A stretch of DNA of 42,603 bases from positions 1-42,603 of the forward strand of contig MU835003.1 in NCBI GenBank assembly GCA_029204225.1, read 5' to 3'. The notes under the pieces are model-generated. The model did not search any database, was not told the DNA's origin, and saw only the letters and a list, made by a program, of their open reading frames with translations. Of this stretch, positions 24,532-36,553 are shown piece by piece. Both the position numbers and the translations under genes were made by a program. Source of the stretch: Diphasiastrum complanatum (taxonomy: Eukaryota > Streptophyta > Lycopodiopsida > Lycopodiales > Lycopodiaceae). Numbering within the stretch: the stretch's first letter is position 1; every line of letters begins with the position of its first letter.

Positions 24532-26889
24532 GGGTAATTGAACTAGGAAAAACTTTTAAATAACCAGACCTAACAAATAGATGAAGCTCAAGAAAGACTC
24601 ATAACACTAACTAGCAACTAAGCAAAAACCAATACACATGCCCAAAAGTCGTACGGACTAATAATGCATTGTCACGTGGAAAACACTATTTTAATCTATT
24701 CACACAGGTATTTTAATATGTTACAATGCAAACAATATCATTGAAGTCTTTTTGTGACAACACCTCTTACACTACAAAAAATTTTTATTAGTTTTTGCTT
24801 TGCCTAAATCAACAATGCCCTTTGTCACGTAATGAGGCAACAACGAGGCAACATATTGGACAATATTTGTATGGATGAATTTGAATAATAATTTGGCTTG
24901 ATATATGTTTGTACAGGAGTTCGCTATCAGAATATCGATGGGCTAATTATAGTTGGGTCTACTTAGAGATCTTGTTTGATTGATCTTGCTATTTGCTTTT
25001 GCATTTGATCAAGTAGTGCCTTGTAAAAAAATAATTATATCAAAATATGCAAACTCGTAGGATAGTGGAGTCTATTCAAGCTTTGTGAGGTTATTGCACA
25101 TTGTCATTCACAAAGCACTTCTTGAAGATGATATGGGAACACATGTTGTGATTTCACTTATAACTAGCAAATGCTAGAGACTTAAAATCACATGTGACAT
25201 AGACTTATGAAAGTTCAAAGATTTGGACTTACAAAAGCCCATGGTACTACAATGAGGTATGCTTGGAAATCCAAGATGACCTCAATAATTAGTTAGTATA
25301 ATAATAATTTAATGTTTAACTTATCATATTATCTCTGTGATTTTTATTGTCATAAGAATTGAACAATGGTACAAAATGAAAACATGCATGTTTAACCAAA
25401 TTGATGTAATGGCAAACGAAAATAATTCGGTGTATGTTATGATGTCCAAGTGGTTAGATCACTAACCTAGTGAGGAAAACTAAGATAATATGTAGTTATG
25501 GATCATACATCTGTACAATCTATGTTCAAGAGAGGATGATTTTCTCAAGTAAATATAAAATTGCTCATGAATGTGACCTTCTAGATTATCAAAATAGAGG
25601 AAGGTTACTGAAGGAAAAATGAGATTGCGAGAATTATGGATCATACATTTTGGCAAATAATTTTGATTTATAAATGAGAAATGCTTATTCAATGTGATCT
25701 TAGTAAGGTAATTGTTTATGCATATTTGTTGATGACAAGATGTTAGATCAATAATTCATACTAGATTTATTGGCTCTAGATTGTAGAGTCATATCACCTA
25801 GCTCTTCTAACTCTACGATCCATATTGCTATAACAAGAAAGTTCCATAGACTAAGAAAAGACAATCTCCTTATAGCTCTAGATAATCTTATGACTTATTG
25901 TATGATTGGTGATTGTGTCCATAGATGAGTGTAGTAGAAATTAACTACTAGAAACTTATATGGGAGCATAGAAGCTAAAACTCTCCAAGTGCCATCAATT
26001 ATAGTGATGGGAGTCATGATGTCTTGATGAACCCTAATATTTGTCTAGAACATGAGATGAATAAGGGTTGAAATATTGATTATCATAGTACTTGTTACCA
26101 TTGACTATGGGAGTTTCCATTGATAAACGACCCAAACTACCTTGTGGTCCATATGACATGACATTGTGCATATGTAAGTCTGGATCGTGGGCCTTGTTGG
26201 ATTTATTCAAATAGTCAAACTTTAATCTACATCCATTCATTTATCCAAATCTACAGTTTTACTCATGTTTTGACACAGTTTGTAGAAATACACTAACAAT
26301 CGAGTTCAACGATGACAAAGAGTACTGAAGGTGTTCGAACTATCGAATATTAGCAAAACTTGTTTCCATTTGTTTTTAAGCTAACGACTTGCCCTAACGA
26401 TTTTTGCAAGTAGTTCCCAAAAAGCCTAATTGGATAAGTGACAGCGCAATATGGCTAAGCTCCAATTGTGATCGACGACCAAAAAGTTGTCTTCAACAGT
26501 CATTTGGATAACCCTAAATGTCATTCATAACTAGTATAAATGATTGATCGCTTTCTAGGTTAACTACTTTCTCTTTTGCGTATTGATACTGGAGATTAAT
26601 ATAGTGCATTGCTAGAAACGCTTACTGCAGATTAGCGGAAGTGTCAGTCAATCAAATATCAAGAGATAGTTACGTGGTTGCATCCGCTATTGTTTTGTGC
26701 TCACAATTCTTTTGATTTGTACAAGCTAGTTACTGAATTGATCATAAGATTTTATGGCGTTCAGTATTATGTCAAAATGATCAAATGCTTTTCTATTCCT
26801 GATTATGTTTGCTTATAGTGTTGTTTGAACTGTAGAATATTTTGATAATGTAATATTCAATACAACAATGTTTATTTTGTTATGTTTGT
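24532..26889. other. AT-rich intergenic DNA
   Basis: No gene, domain or clear repeat seen in either strand. cactacaaaaaa at 24770 resembles a CACTA-transposon end, but no partner end was found. Confidence 0.6.
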
Positions 26890-26892
26890 CTA

Positions 26893-27354
26893 CGAAATTC
26901 CATCTAAGTGTAAAGCAGCCAACTGGATCTTCTGAGGATCAGTCTTAGGGTAGATATGAAAATATGTGTCAAGCTTAGCAAACCAATTCTCTAATAAGTT
27001 TCCGTCAGAGGAACCAGAATAAGTAGCAAGTTGTACCCTATCACAAAAGTCTCGAGTAAAGTGTGGCTCAGGAACTGGGGGACGTGAAAAGAAACTAGGA
27101 GGTGGGTTAGTTGGAATGAACGGTCCACCACCAGGCTGACTAGCAGAAGAAGATGGAAATCCAAATGAAGGAAAGACATGAGCTTTTCCAGGACCATGAG
27201 GCTGTAAAGAATCAATATGTGACTGCATAGTAGAAAAGCCGGTCATAACTGTATCGAAGCGAAGAACGAGGCCAGAAAGGGTTTCATCCATGCGCCGAAA
27301 TTGATTGGATAAGTTTTCTTGAACAGTTTCACTCGGGGTAGGTGAATGTGCCAT
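26893..27354 (-). pseudogene. Gypsy-type gag N-terminal fragment
   Basis: The first ATG on the minus strand is 27354 (MAHSPTPSETVQ). A helical segment (NLSNQFRRMDETLSGLVLRF) and a Pro/Phe-rich linker lead to ATYSGSSDGNLLENWFAKLD and TYFHIYPKTDPQKIQLAALH, the start of the Ty3/gypsy gag domain (usually YxGxxDPxxWLxxxExYF). The frame ends right after LDGIS, where the domain should continue with xxxAxxWW, so the rest of the element is missing. About 150 residues are left. No other pieces of this element were found nearby on the same strand. Confidence 0.85.
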
Positions 27355-27408
27355 AATGACAGTGGAAGGAATAGACGAAAACTTGAGGGAGCGGACTCTT
27401 GTCGTCAC

Positions 27409-27945
27409 TCCAAATTAGTCTATTAAAACCAATATTATCACAACTAAGGGCAGCAATCAGCAAATGTAAAAAGTAAAAATGAAGGCTGTAAGAATGCGTT
27501 GGACAACCAGGAGGGAAATGTCAAATTGGAATACCAAACGGAGTCGAAATTTTGTGAAATGTGGTTGAGGATGGGCGTTGGAGAGCCTTTTGATAAACTG
27601 TGAAAGATGGCTGGAAACGGATAAAATAATAGGCAAAAGTGACAAGTCGGAAGGGCACGAAGCCAATGAATCTTACTCTCCAAGTATGAGGCAACTATGG
27701 TATTACTCTTTATGGCCCGTTTTAGTTCTCCATAGACCGTCTTATACCATAGACCTCTTAGACCAGTCATAAGGCTGGATGGTTCCCTTGTCTAACTCAT
27801 AGTTAGACTCTAATAGGCGATGGAGGATCTGCGAAGACATCCTCTCTTTCGTGAGGTTCCCAACCATCAAAAAATTATAAGGAGGTGTGCGGCGGCCTGT
27901 AAGATTGGATCACAAATGACTTTCACAAGATAGCCATTGTTAATA
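27409..27945. other. Intergenic, possible leader of the gag fragment
   Basis: Upstream on the minus strand of the gypsy gag. The open minus frames here lack known motifs, and no PBS or LTR end could be identified. Confidence 0.5.
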
Positions 27946-28254
27946 CTAGTTGATTTGAGTGTCAACAAATGGTTTTATGGTGGCGTTCATCTGTTTGTGG
28001 AATGGAATAGGACAAGGCCCATAAACTATGCCAATGGCAGCAAGGGCGGCCTCCAAGACCCGCACCTTGTGCACTATACCTTGAAATGTAACATAGAACT
28101 TAGCTTTTGCCTCATTCCATGTACCAAAGGCCATGCTTATGAACTCCATGCTTATTTTGCTTGAAAAGGCTATGGCATGAATACCCATTTCCTTGAGCAA
28201 GGGCTCGGCGAGGTTCAGCCATTCTGCCACTTTTTTTGTGCTAGAAAGCGCCAT
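27946..28254 (-). CDS. Unidentified small ORF (102 aa) with upstream TATA box
   Basis: ATG at 28254, stop at 27946. The product begins MALSSTKKVAEWLNLAEPLL and is moderately hydrophobic with Ala/Val/Ile-rich helices (VRVLEAALAAIGIVYGPCP). There is no domain that I recognise. The open frame extends upstream to 28386 but only with non-ATG codons. On the same strand cctataaaagg at 28471-28461 could be a TATA box about 210 nt before the ATG. This could be a small gene, an exon of a larger one, or part of a retroelement. I do not assign a function. Confidence 0.3.
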   Translation of the reverse strand: MALSSTKKVAEWLNLAEPLLKEMGIHAIAFSSKISMEFISMAFGTWNEAKAKFYVTFQGIVHKVRVLEAALAAIGIVYGPCPIPFHKQMNATIKPFVDTQIN

Positions 28255-28699
28255 GATGTCCGTTGAGATTGGAACATCACGTAAAACAACATATCTAGGT
28301 GATACATATGTATAAAAAATAGTAGAAGATGTATGACAAGTAAGAACTAGTAAAAACAAAGAGAAAAATGCTTGAAAGTGTGTCAAATAGCTATGTGAAA
28401 GTCAGGAGGAAGTTTGTTGTGGAAAAAATTTGCACAGGTGAGAAATGAATTCAAATCACCCCTTTTATAGGCTACTTTGGAGGGTCTACTAGACAAAGTC
28501 TAGTTTGGCTTATCAGTTCTAGACAAAAATTTGTAGGCATGTACAATATTGTGAAAATAGCTTCCAGAATTCTTGGGGAGGGTTTCTGACCAATTGGGTA
28601 GCTCGAAAAAGGTTCTGTAGATCCAACCCTCGCCTAGGTGCATTCTTTGCCTAGGTATTGTTTTAATGAAAATTTTCAGGATCTCAACCTTTGTCCAAC
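28255..28699. other. Upstream region of the small ORF
   Basis: Contains the TATA-like box at 28461-28471 (minus). Nothing else was recognised. Confidence 0.4.
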
Positions 28700-29531
28700 C
28701 TAATTTTGGTGTTCTGAATTGTTGGAAGTAAATCTTGTTTGTGCTAGATCTACTTATGATGCAATGTAGTATAGGGAGTATTGTCCACTTTCTAAGTTCC
28801 TACCAAGCTTCAAACAAAAATGCGAAAATAAAGAATAATGACGGAAGCACTAAGGCTTACCCAACTAGTGCTCGAAACGGAATTGAAACTATCTAAGATG
28901 ACAAAACACAAAACCTTATTAAGGCTTACCCAACTAGCAAAATGATTAAACTAAATTCTAGATTAACACCCAAAGGGATTGAGAATGAAGATTGCAGCTA
29001 AACTAAGCATAGAACAATTAAAAACATGCCACAATGAAAAAAACCAATAAAAGGAGGCAAGAGGAGGCCCAAGCACCTTCCCTCAAGCTATGCACCTTCC
29101 AATGGGAACACAAAGAAATAGAATGATAATCTCAAAGAGAGAGCAATTTAGCATAATCTCAAAGTGTTATTTACAAGGCAAATATCTCTCCTTTTATGGC
29201 AAGAAGGGTCTTCCATAAGTATCCACTAACTTATGGGACTAATCTATTTCTAGCCTTTCTAGAACTTCTAACTCAAGATTTAGAACTTCAAAGTTTCTTA
29301 ACTTAGAAAAACTTAAGACAAAATATTTCTAATCTTAAGTTTCCTAAGTTTAAGTTCTAAATCTAAGTTTAAGTTATTTTATTATTTTTTAAGCCTCTAA
29401 TCATGGGCTCACAAAACACATGTCATCAAAAGTTTATTAACATGCACTCATACATGGACTTACAAAACACATGCCACGGAGTTTTATTTCTTTTTATTTT
29501 TATTTTTTCTATATTAGCGCAGATGCTAACA
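28700..29531 (-). repeat. Probable 3' LTR (minus strand), end not defined
   Basis: On the minus strand, aaggaggggga (29545-29535) looks like a polypurine tract, and TGTTAGCATC starts four bases later at 29531. About 330 bp downstream, cataaaaggaga (29199-29188) is a good TATA box, which fits an LTR with U3 first. The other end of the LTR is not clear. I set 28700 arbitrarily. Confidence 0.5.
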
Positions 29532-31200
29532 TTATCCCCCTCCTTATTGGATTGGTGGTTTCACACCAATAAAAGCCTTTTCTTCCTGGATCTTCTGTGC
29601 TTCTTGGAGGCAAGACTATTGATGTCGGGAGTGGTAGATTGTGGTGTCGATGCCCTCCATCATTTGCCACCGTAGTTTGTTCAAGAAGGGCATTGGTTTG
29701 TAATAATGGGGCATACCCTATAGAAAGTTGTGGGTTTTCCATAGCTCTACCATATCAACATGCAGGACTGAAGTGAGTGCAGCGTGATAATAAAACCTTG
29801 CTATGCTGATGTGGTCTTATTGCATTCACAATGATATCAAGGCTATTGGGGGTAGCCCTCGATCCCAAAAGCCCTTGAGTTCTGCCAGAAATGCTACCAG
29901 GCCGCAATTGGCCGCAAAATATCTGACATCACGATCAGGGTTGCCATGGTGCTTTTGGTAGAATACATGGCAGTTGGTGACCATGTCTTTGGCTAACTTG
30001 TCGGTGTCGACGTCTGTGAGCATTGTACTTAGGTAATTCCAACCGAGGAGGTCTTTTGATTATAGTACATGGGAGTACAACAACTTCAGGTTCAGAATCC
30101 GATTTTGCCATTCTTTCAAATCACTTCAGAATAGATAATGAGATTGGATCTAGATTTTTTGCTCTATTATCTGATCTGACCTATAAAAACTTTATCACTT
30201 GATATCAATCAGATTATAACTTCAGAAAAGAGATCTTGAGCAAGTTAATAGCACTCTAAAAATAGAATTTTTCTCAAAATCAGAATTAAATCTATTCACA
30301 ATCTTTCACAAACTTGTTAGTAGCTAGATCAGAACTAAAAAATAATATTGGTAAAGGTTCCCCAGGCAAAGGTAACTTGGTGAGGGTTTCTTCAATACAA
30401 TTTTGGATTAAAAAAACCACTTAATTGGTTGTTTCTGACAAATCTGAAAAAACTAATCTTTGCCCATTTGATAGTGGATAGATCTGACAAGAATGAAGCC
30501 AGGGTAAAATTGGCAAAGGTTTTTTTTGTTGGATTGATTTCTCCTTCTCAGAGAACTAATATTCTTGCAAAAAGGTGTAAAACTTTCTACAAAAGGTTAC
30601 CAACAACTAGTGGAACAATCACTTTAGCCTTCTATTTTTAGAATTAACCTTCGTCGATCTGACTATAAGTAGATCTAGGTCAGATCGATATACAATAGAC
30701 CAGGCAAAGGATGGTTTTCAATATTTTTCTAATTTTAGAATTTTTTTTTTCCATTTTTTTTGGTGGTTTTTCTTCACTTTATGGAAATTGGCTGGAAACT
30801 AACCTTCACCCTTCAATCTGTAGCTTCAATGCATTAGGGCGGTCCTACTTGCAAGTTGGCAAAGGTTGGTTGCAAAGGAACATAAAGTTATCAGTGACTG
30901 ATGAAGATTTTTTTCCTTTTGTCACCAAAATAGCAGAAATGAACGATTTTTTTTTGTTTCTTTGAATGGATATTGGAAATGATGATATGTCTAGCCTTCC
31001 TTGCTCGACAATCAAAATAGATTTCAAGCAAAAAATGCACACAAATCAAGCAAATTTCTTTCAAATTAACACTAAAATACAATTTTAACACTAATATGCC
31101 AAGACAAAGATGTCTAAATGCAAGCTAACATCCATCCATGGATTAAAAACATGCTGAAAATGAAAAATTGGCGTAGCTCCCCATCAATGACACCAAAATT
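29532..31200 (-). mobile_element. Interior of a decayed minus-strand LTR element, PBS to PPT
   Basis: The right end on the minus strand reads ctaca then attttggtgtcattgatgggg (PBS region 31198-31179). The left end is the PPT and LTR start at 29545-29531. Only about 1.65 kb lies between, far too short for gag-pol. Two short minus frames, 30023-29826 (containing KDMVTNCHVFYQKHHGNPDR) and 29742-29509 (ending RKGFYWCETTNPIRRGIM), have no domain that I know. It is either a non-autonomous LARD-like element or a heavily deleted copy. The pairing of the two ends is an inference. Confidence 0.4.
31179..31198 (-). other. PBS-like sequence of gypsy type, apparently C-to-T decayed
   Basis: On the minus strand it reads ttttggtgtcattgatgggg. 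Many plant gypsy elements have TTTTGGCGCCGTTGCCGGGG here. The differences are mainly C to T and G to A, the expected result of deamination of methylated cytosines. A CA dinucleotide (LTR end) lies just before it. Confidence 0.6.
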
Positions 31201-31398
31201 GTAGCAGACATTTCCTAACCACCTTCAACCCCAATTCCAAGCACATCAAGCATCAAAGGAGATGAAGAGGAATAAAATGTTGTCACACAGAGATTCTTTT
31301 CCATGAGAGTGATGACAATAGTTCATAATCAAGCACATGCTTATGATCCCACAATCAATATAACATCCATTAACACAATCGGATGCCATCACATGCAT

Positions 31399-31586
<188 letters not shown>

Positions 31587-31711
31587 CACAAAAGTATGAC
31601 AAAGATCAATCCCAACAATTGGCAAATCCAAATAAAAACAAGATCCAAAGATAACATGAGAGATGGAGCAAGAAAGAAGAGCAAGGACATCCAATTTCAA
31701 CTCGTAAGAGG

Positions 31712-31984
31712 TTCGACCTATTTTATTGAAATGAACATGTAAATGAATTACAAAGCACCACTATATATAGCATATTTTAGGGCTTTGGCCTCAAATCCTA
31801 TTGGCTCCACTTCCCTTATTATTTGAAATTTGAAATTTGGGGGGAGCCCTTTTTATTCACTAACTTGACTATTAGGCCCTCCGACATCTAACTATTAGGC
31901 CTTGTGATTATCAGATTGGATGCCAAATCCCTCTCACTTATTAAGTATGGTTAGGGTTGCCTCGAGATATGCAAACCCTCCAAC
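31712..31984 (-). repeat. LTR-like repeat family A, right copy (inverted)
   Basis: Reverse complement of the repeat at 24201-24531, sharing the gttggagggtttgc start, the TATA box ctatatatagtgg (minus, about 31770) and the aataaaatagg end. It lacks an internal segment of several dozen bp present in the left copy. On the minus strand its putative transcript would run into the (GA)92 tract. Confidence 0.75.
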
Positions 31985-32032
31985 ACTACAACATTTTCTT
32001 GTGGCGTACATGGTGGTAGTGGCATGTCTTTT

Positions 32033-32047
32033 CATTTATTGTTGTTT
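32033..32047. repeat. 15-bp target-site duplication of SINE, left copy
   Basis: catttattgttgttt, identical to 32135-32149. Confidence 0.93.
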
Positions 32048-32134
32048 CACCCAACGGGGTTGGCTCAGTTGGTTGGCTTGGCATCCAAAGTTTCTTTGGT
32101 CCCAGGTTCGAGCCTCCCCTTGGAAACCAAAAAG
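32048..32134 (+). mobile_element. Very short tRNA-derived SINE (87 bp)
   Basis: Contains a perfect RNA polymerase III A box, TGGCTCAGTTGG (32061-32072, consensus TRGCNNAGYNGG), and a B box, GGTTCGAGCCT (32105-32115), with tRNA-like spacing. The 5' ggggttggctcagttgg and 3' cgagcctcccctt ends could pair like an acceptor stem. It is flanked by a perfect 15-bp duplication, the signature of LINE-machinery retroposition. There is only a short A-rich tail (ggaaaccaaaaag) and almost no tRNA-unrelated body, so it may be a minimal SINE or a retroposed tRNA pseudogene. Confidence 0.85.
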
Positions 32135-32149
32135 CATTTATTGTTGTTT
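32135..32149. repeat. 15-bp target-site duplication of SINE, right copy
   Basis: catttattgttgttt, identical to 32033-32047. Confidence 0.93.
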
Positions 32150-32479
32150 ACAAAACTCATCAAATGCATTTGTTATGTACTCACTATTGGAGTTTAATCT
32201 TACTCCTACTCACCTAATTCTATCTTTTGAGAACTCCTATCTACTGTACATACTCACATCTCATAACAACCTGCAAAAATTAACTATTATTCGAGACAGT
32301 CTGCAGTTTTACTTGCATATTTGAACAGTCTACAAAAATACACAAAAATTTGAGATAGGGCAAACGTCAACATGATTCGACCCTGAAACTCAATATTTGA
32401 GTCTGAGTCAGATGACTCTTATTGAATCAACTAACTGTCGATTATCGACCACTGACTCGAACAATCGAATCAATCATAA

Positions 32480-32897
32480 TCATGATACCACTCAGAATGG
32501 AGCATTTCCTCTATTGAATATGATGTAGACTACTTCACTATTCAATCATGCTATTGTATGCAAATACTTAGCATGATCCGCCTATTGACTGTAATTCATA
32601 ATGCATTATGTACTAATCAGATTAATCTCTTCTTGTAAACATTTACTTAGTGTCAAACACATCATTTATTTGAATTGATTAGAGGATAAGCTCTATTATT
32701 TTGTATATATATAGACACAAAGTGTATGATCAAAATAAGACAAGCCAAAGTTTTAAATAAACAAGCTTAAAAAAAAGATCATTTAAATCATTAGAACTAG
32801 AACTGCCACGAATCTCAATGACAGTAATAGTTAGTTACTTTAAAACTGGAATGAGTCATGGAACTGTAAAATAAACTTAAGCTTACTTAATTTGACA
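32480..32897 (-). repeat. Probable Copia-3 3' LTR (minus strand)
   Basis: On the minus strand, cttaagggagag (PPT, 32909-32898) is followed by tgtcaaattaag, the start of a copia LTR. A TATA box ctatatatatac lies about 200 bp further on (around 32710). The far end was not located with certainty. 32480 is an estimate. Confidence 0.65.
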
Positions 32898-32924
32898 CTC
32901 TCCCTTAAGCCCTAGTTTATTTTC

Positions 32925-33170
32925 TTACAAAGAATTTTTCTCTAAAAACTCAAATTTATCAATACTTAAAGCTTTAGCAAGTATGTTTGCTATATGCTCC
33001 TCTGTTCTACAATGCACCACATTTATTTCATTAGATAACAATTTCTCTGGTGAAATACAAATTTTTTGGCCAGTTGAATAGCGGTATGGCTATCACACCT
33101 GATCAATGTGGGCTTACTCTATAGTATGCCAATGTCTTCCGTCATCTTTCTTAACCAAACTACCTCCTGA
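32925..33170 (-). pseudogene. Copia-3 RNase H remnant
   Basis: Minus strand: WLRKMTEDIGIL, a stop, then KPTLIRCDSHTAIQLAKKF and FHQRNCYLMK in one frame, then NVVHCRTEEHIANILAKAL and FEFLEKNS up to a stop at 32925. These are the C-terminal RNase H blocks of copia pol (the CDSxxAIxLAKN and IADxxTKAL motifs). Two or more stops or frame breaks are present. The reverse transcriptase upstream was not recognised, so only the 3' end of the element survives. Confidence 0.85.
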
Positions 33171-36100
33171 CATTGATAGAACTTTGAGTTTGGATTGTTT
33201 GAAACATTAGATAAATTGATCACAAAGGCCAAAAGTTATCCTTTCAGAATTCTCTTGATGTTTTTCAGAAGGTTTCTCAAACCAAGGGGCATGAATTCAC
33301 TATCAATGTTGTGCAAAACTTTCCTTACATCTTTTAAAAGTCACAAGCTTCACATTGAAAGATTGATTGTGGAATTTTCTTTAGTGAACTTTATGTGCAT
33401 CCATTAAAAAGAGAGTATTTGATGAAGATTGAGAAAGCTTTTCTACCATGGAAGAAAGAATATATGTCTCTAAATCTAGTAGAGCTTGCAAAAATGATGC
33501 TTGGATTGTGAGTGTCATATAGTGTAGGGGAGTGGGTTTGATTTAAGAAATACATGGTACCAAGCGTGCTTTGTTAGTGAGAAAAATACAAGACAACTAT
33601 TCCTATATGCCTTGTCAACAAGAAACTTATTAATGCTAATGTAAGTTACATCAATTTTGAAAAGCAATTTCATGATGATTTCATATCGTATGCTTTTTTG
33701 TTAAGCGCATGCTTTACTTTTGTTAAGATGTGATTGAACCATCATTGAGCAATTAAAATTTACATAAAGTATATTGCAATACCAGGAGTGAATTGTAAAG
33801 TATTGTAGAAAACGTTATGTTCATTAATGCAATCAAGGAGTTAAATGAATCTAAAGGAGATAGTATTTAGGAAAAATTACATGCAAAAGATGAATACATG
33901 TAATCAAATTAAGAAATAGTTCAAATCTTAAGAAAAAAGAATGGTATTAAGTGAAAAAACAACCAAAGCACTTAATGAGTGACCAAATTTTCTGTCACTA
34001 TCAGTATTTCCTTAGTCTTTTCTCTCAACCCAACTGACATCCTTTTTACTAGAGGTGAGAACCTACACAACCTTGTCATAATGGTCAATCATTGTCATCA
34101 TGCTAAATATTTGTTGTGGGGGCCACATGATCATATTCAATCACATCTAAAATGAAGCACATATGACAAGAATGTTTCATTTGTGCTAACATAATTCAGC
34201 ATATCCCTCAATAGACATCATGGCCTTCAAAAAGCATGGTACACACCCAACATTACATCCACATAGTAAGTCCAACAAGAAAACCATAACTTTTTGTTCT
34301 TACACAAGGCCAAAAGAAAATAAAGATATGGGAAAAATGAGATGAAACTTGGACTATTCTCAAAATTATCTCTAGTCTAATTCAAAATTGAACTTTCTAA
34401 AGCCCCTAGTTTACCAACTAATGATGTCAACTAGAACAAAGTTTTCCATTGACAACATTTTGGACCATAAGAAAGTTTTGGCTCAATCTCCCAAAACTTA
34501 TAATCTCATTTATAGTGAAATAAAGCAAGAGCCCAAATTACTTCAATATTACTTTTGAGTTTTGTTTCAAAACATGTCCATAAGTAGGTAATTCAACTCC
34601 AAAGTTTTATGGAAGAAAGTTTCTATGAGTTTCAAATAATGCTTTTGAAGTACATGTGGTCATTGGTTGTGTCACCATAAGTAAATGCTTCAAGTCCCAT
34701 ATTACAAAGGAAGGATAGTATGGCTAGGCAAGTATTTGAATAAATACATAAGTAATCAAGATTTTTGAAATTAAAGTCCTTTCTTTTTGTTATGAGTGCC
34801 TCAAAACCAAACAAGTTTGGTTTCAAGTGATAATGTGTAAGTTTTTGGTTTTGAGAGTATAGAATGATGATTTATTCATAAACAAAGGGCAAAAGCTCAA
34901 TAAGTTTTTGGATCTTGACTTCGTTAACCTTTTGAAGAATGGGTCTTCTTTCTAGCTAAATTGTCACTGAGCCTAGGGAATCCAGAAGGTGGCTTAAGTA
35001 CTTTCACTTAGTCTCAACGTATCACATCTTATCAAATATAGGTTGACTAACTACTTGGTATTAGTTAGCATTTATGATGATAGTCATGAAGAAAAAGTGT
35101 AATTTCTAAACAAGATTACATCACTAGATGATTGATGATCAATGGAGTCTATGAACATTAAGTGTATGAGTAATTGCGAAGGTATTTATGACACCCACTT
35201 TAAATTTCACCAACATTCAATAATGAATGCCATGACTTAAATTTGTGAGCTTTCTTATAACCTTTTTTTAGATGGGCATGTGCAATTATTGAGCCCAAAA
35301 CTTTGTTCTTGTATTGAGGCTTGGCATTGCAAATCATTACCATCTAGAGGATTTCTTTTCTACATCTTATTCCTTCATACTTAATATCCTTCACATCCTC
35401 ATTTTATCTCAATAAATTTTTCGATGACGAGGAACATTTTTCCTTCGCTAGCATTAAGGCACAAAATCTTGCCAATCCTTGCACTTTCTTATTCTCAATC
35501 TAGCTAAGCCAATCTAGCTATTATGACTTAATTCTTTTTGAGCTAACTGATGATAGAGATGAACCATTTTTTTCTCTTGTGTCTTTCAATTTCATATATT
35601 AATATATCATAGAAAACATTTAAGTATCAAAATACAAATTTTCAATTTTTGAATAAGACTAATTTTTCTAGGTGATCAACCAATTCATAATCCACTAGTG
35701 ATTCTCAAAGATCTGTACATAAGGATGACTTCAGTATAGTGATAATGAGTGCCAAAAGTCCTAAGTAATATAAAATATCAAGTGACATGTAAAAAGGTGA
35801 TGGTATGCATGCTATTGATGAACATGCAAAATTGATCACTGCAATGCATGACCTATGATGATGTATGCAATGCACCACCAATGTCTACTGAATATTTTTA
35901 AAACACCACCCAAGAAGGTTGCAGAAATAATGTGATCTCCATCTCTCTTGCTCAACTTGATGTGAATCCATTCAACCTCACACAACTCCTTGAGGAAAAA
36001 CAATTTATAGTTCAAAGAAATCAATGAGATTCTCCATCACCTTTGTGGATCATGGGGATGATGATATGATCTCATCATGATGCATAAGGACCCATGAAAA

Positions 36101-36540
36101 GGAGTAAAATTTGGAGGCATTAGATGTGGAACATTTATTGTCATAGTTGGACCAGAAAATAATGACTTTGAAGCGGATGTTTTCCCAAAAACACACAAGA
36201 AATTCATCTAAGATGTAAGTATGTTATTGAAAATGGTCTTGTAAGGATTGAAGAGAACGATGAAAGGCAAACACATATTTGTGTAATGTATATCTTTTGA
36301 GAGGTAGACTATCAACATCTTTTATATCTTTATTGAAGATGTATTCAAATAATGTAGAAGCATAGGACAATACTTTCTATTATATGATAGTGATGATGCA
36401 GTCAAAATTGGTGAATGCTACGCCAATATCATGTGCATCCAGTTTGCAACCATCTATTAGATTTAGCATATGTTCAGTAGTTGTCATGTTCTAACATAGT
36501 CTCTACATTGCCCAATGGTTATAACAACAATGTTGCACCA
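33171..36540. other. AT-rich DNA without recognisable gene
   Basis: Read on both strands, no conserved domain was found. It may be older remains of Copia-3 (which would extend rightward on the minus strand) and the missing 5' LTR of Copia-4 (left of 36541), but no sequence match supports a firm call. Confidence 0.5.
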
Positions 36541-36553
36541 TGGTGTCAGAGCC
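36541..36553 (+). other. Copia-4 primer binding site
   Basis: tggtgtcagagcc differs by one base from the initiator-Met-type TGGTATCAGAGCC and lies about 760 bp before the gag ATG, similar to the leader length of Copia-1. Confidence 0.65.

Noticed and set aside
24770-24781. cactacaaaaaa as the end of a CACTA (En/Spm) transposon
   Set aside because: No matching inverted end or 3-bp target duplication was found; cactacaa at 31983 is in the same orientation.
31705-31725. gaggttcgacctat as the B box of a second SINE
   Set aside because: No A box upstream, and the sequence belongs to the LTR-like family A repeat on the other strand.
32466-32492. gtggtatcatg on the minus strand as a primer binding site of Copia-3
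   Set aside because: Only the first eight bases match, and it lies at the wrong (3') LTR for a PBS. Probably coincidence.
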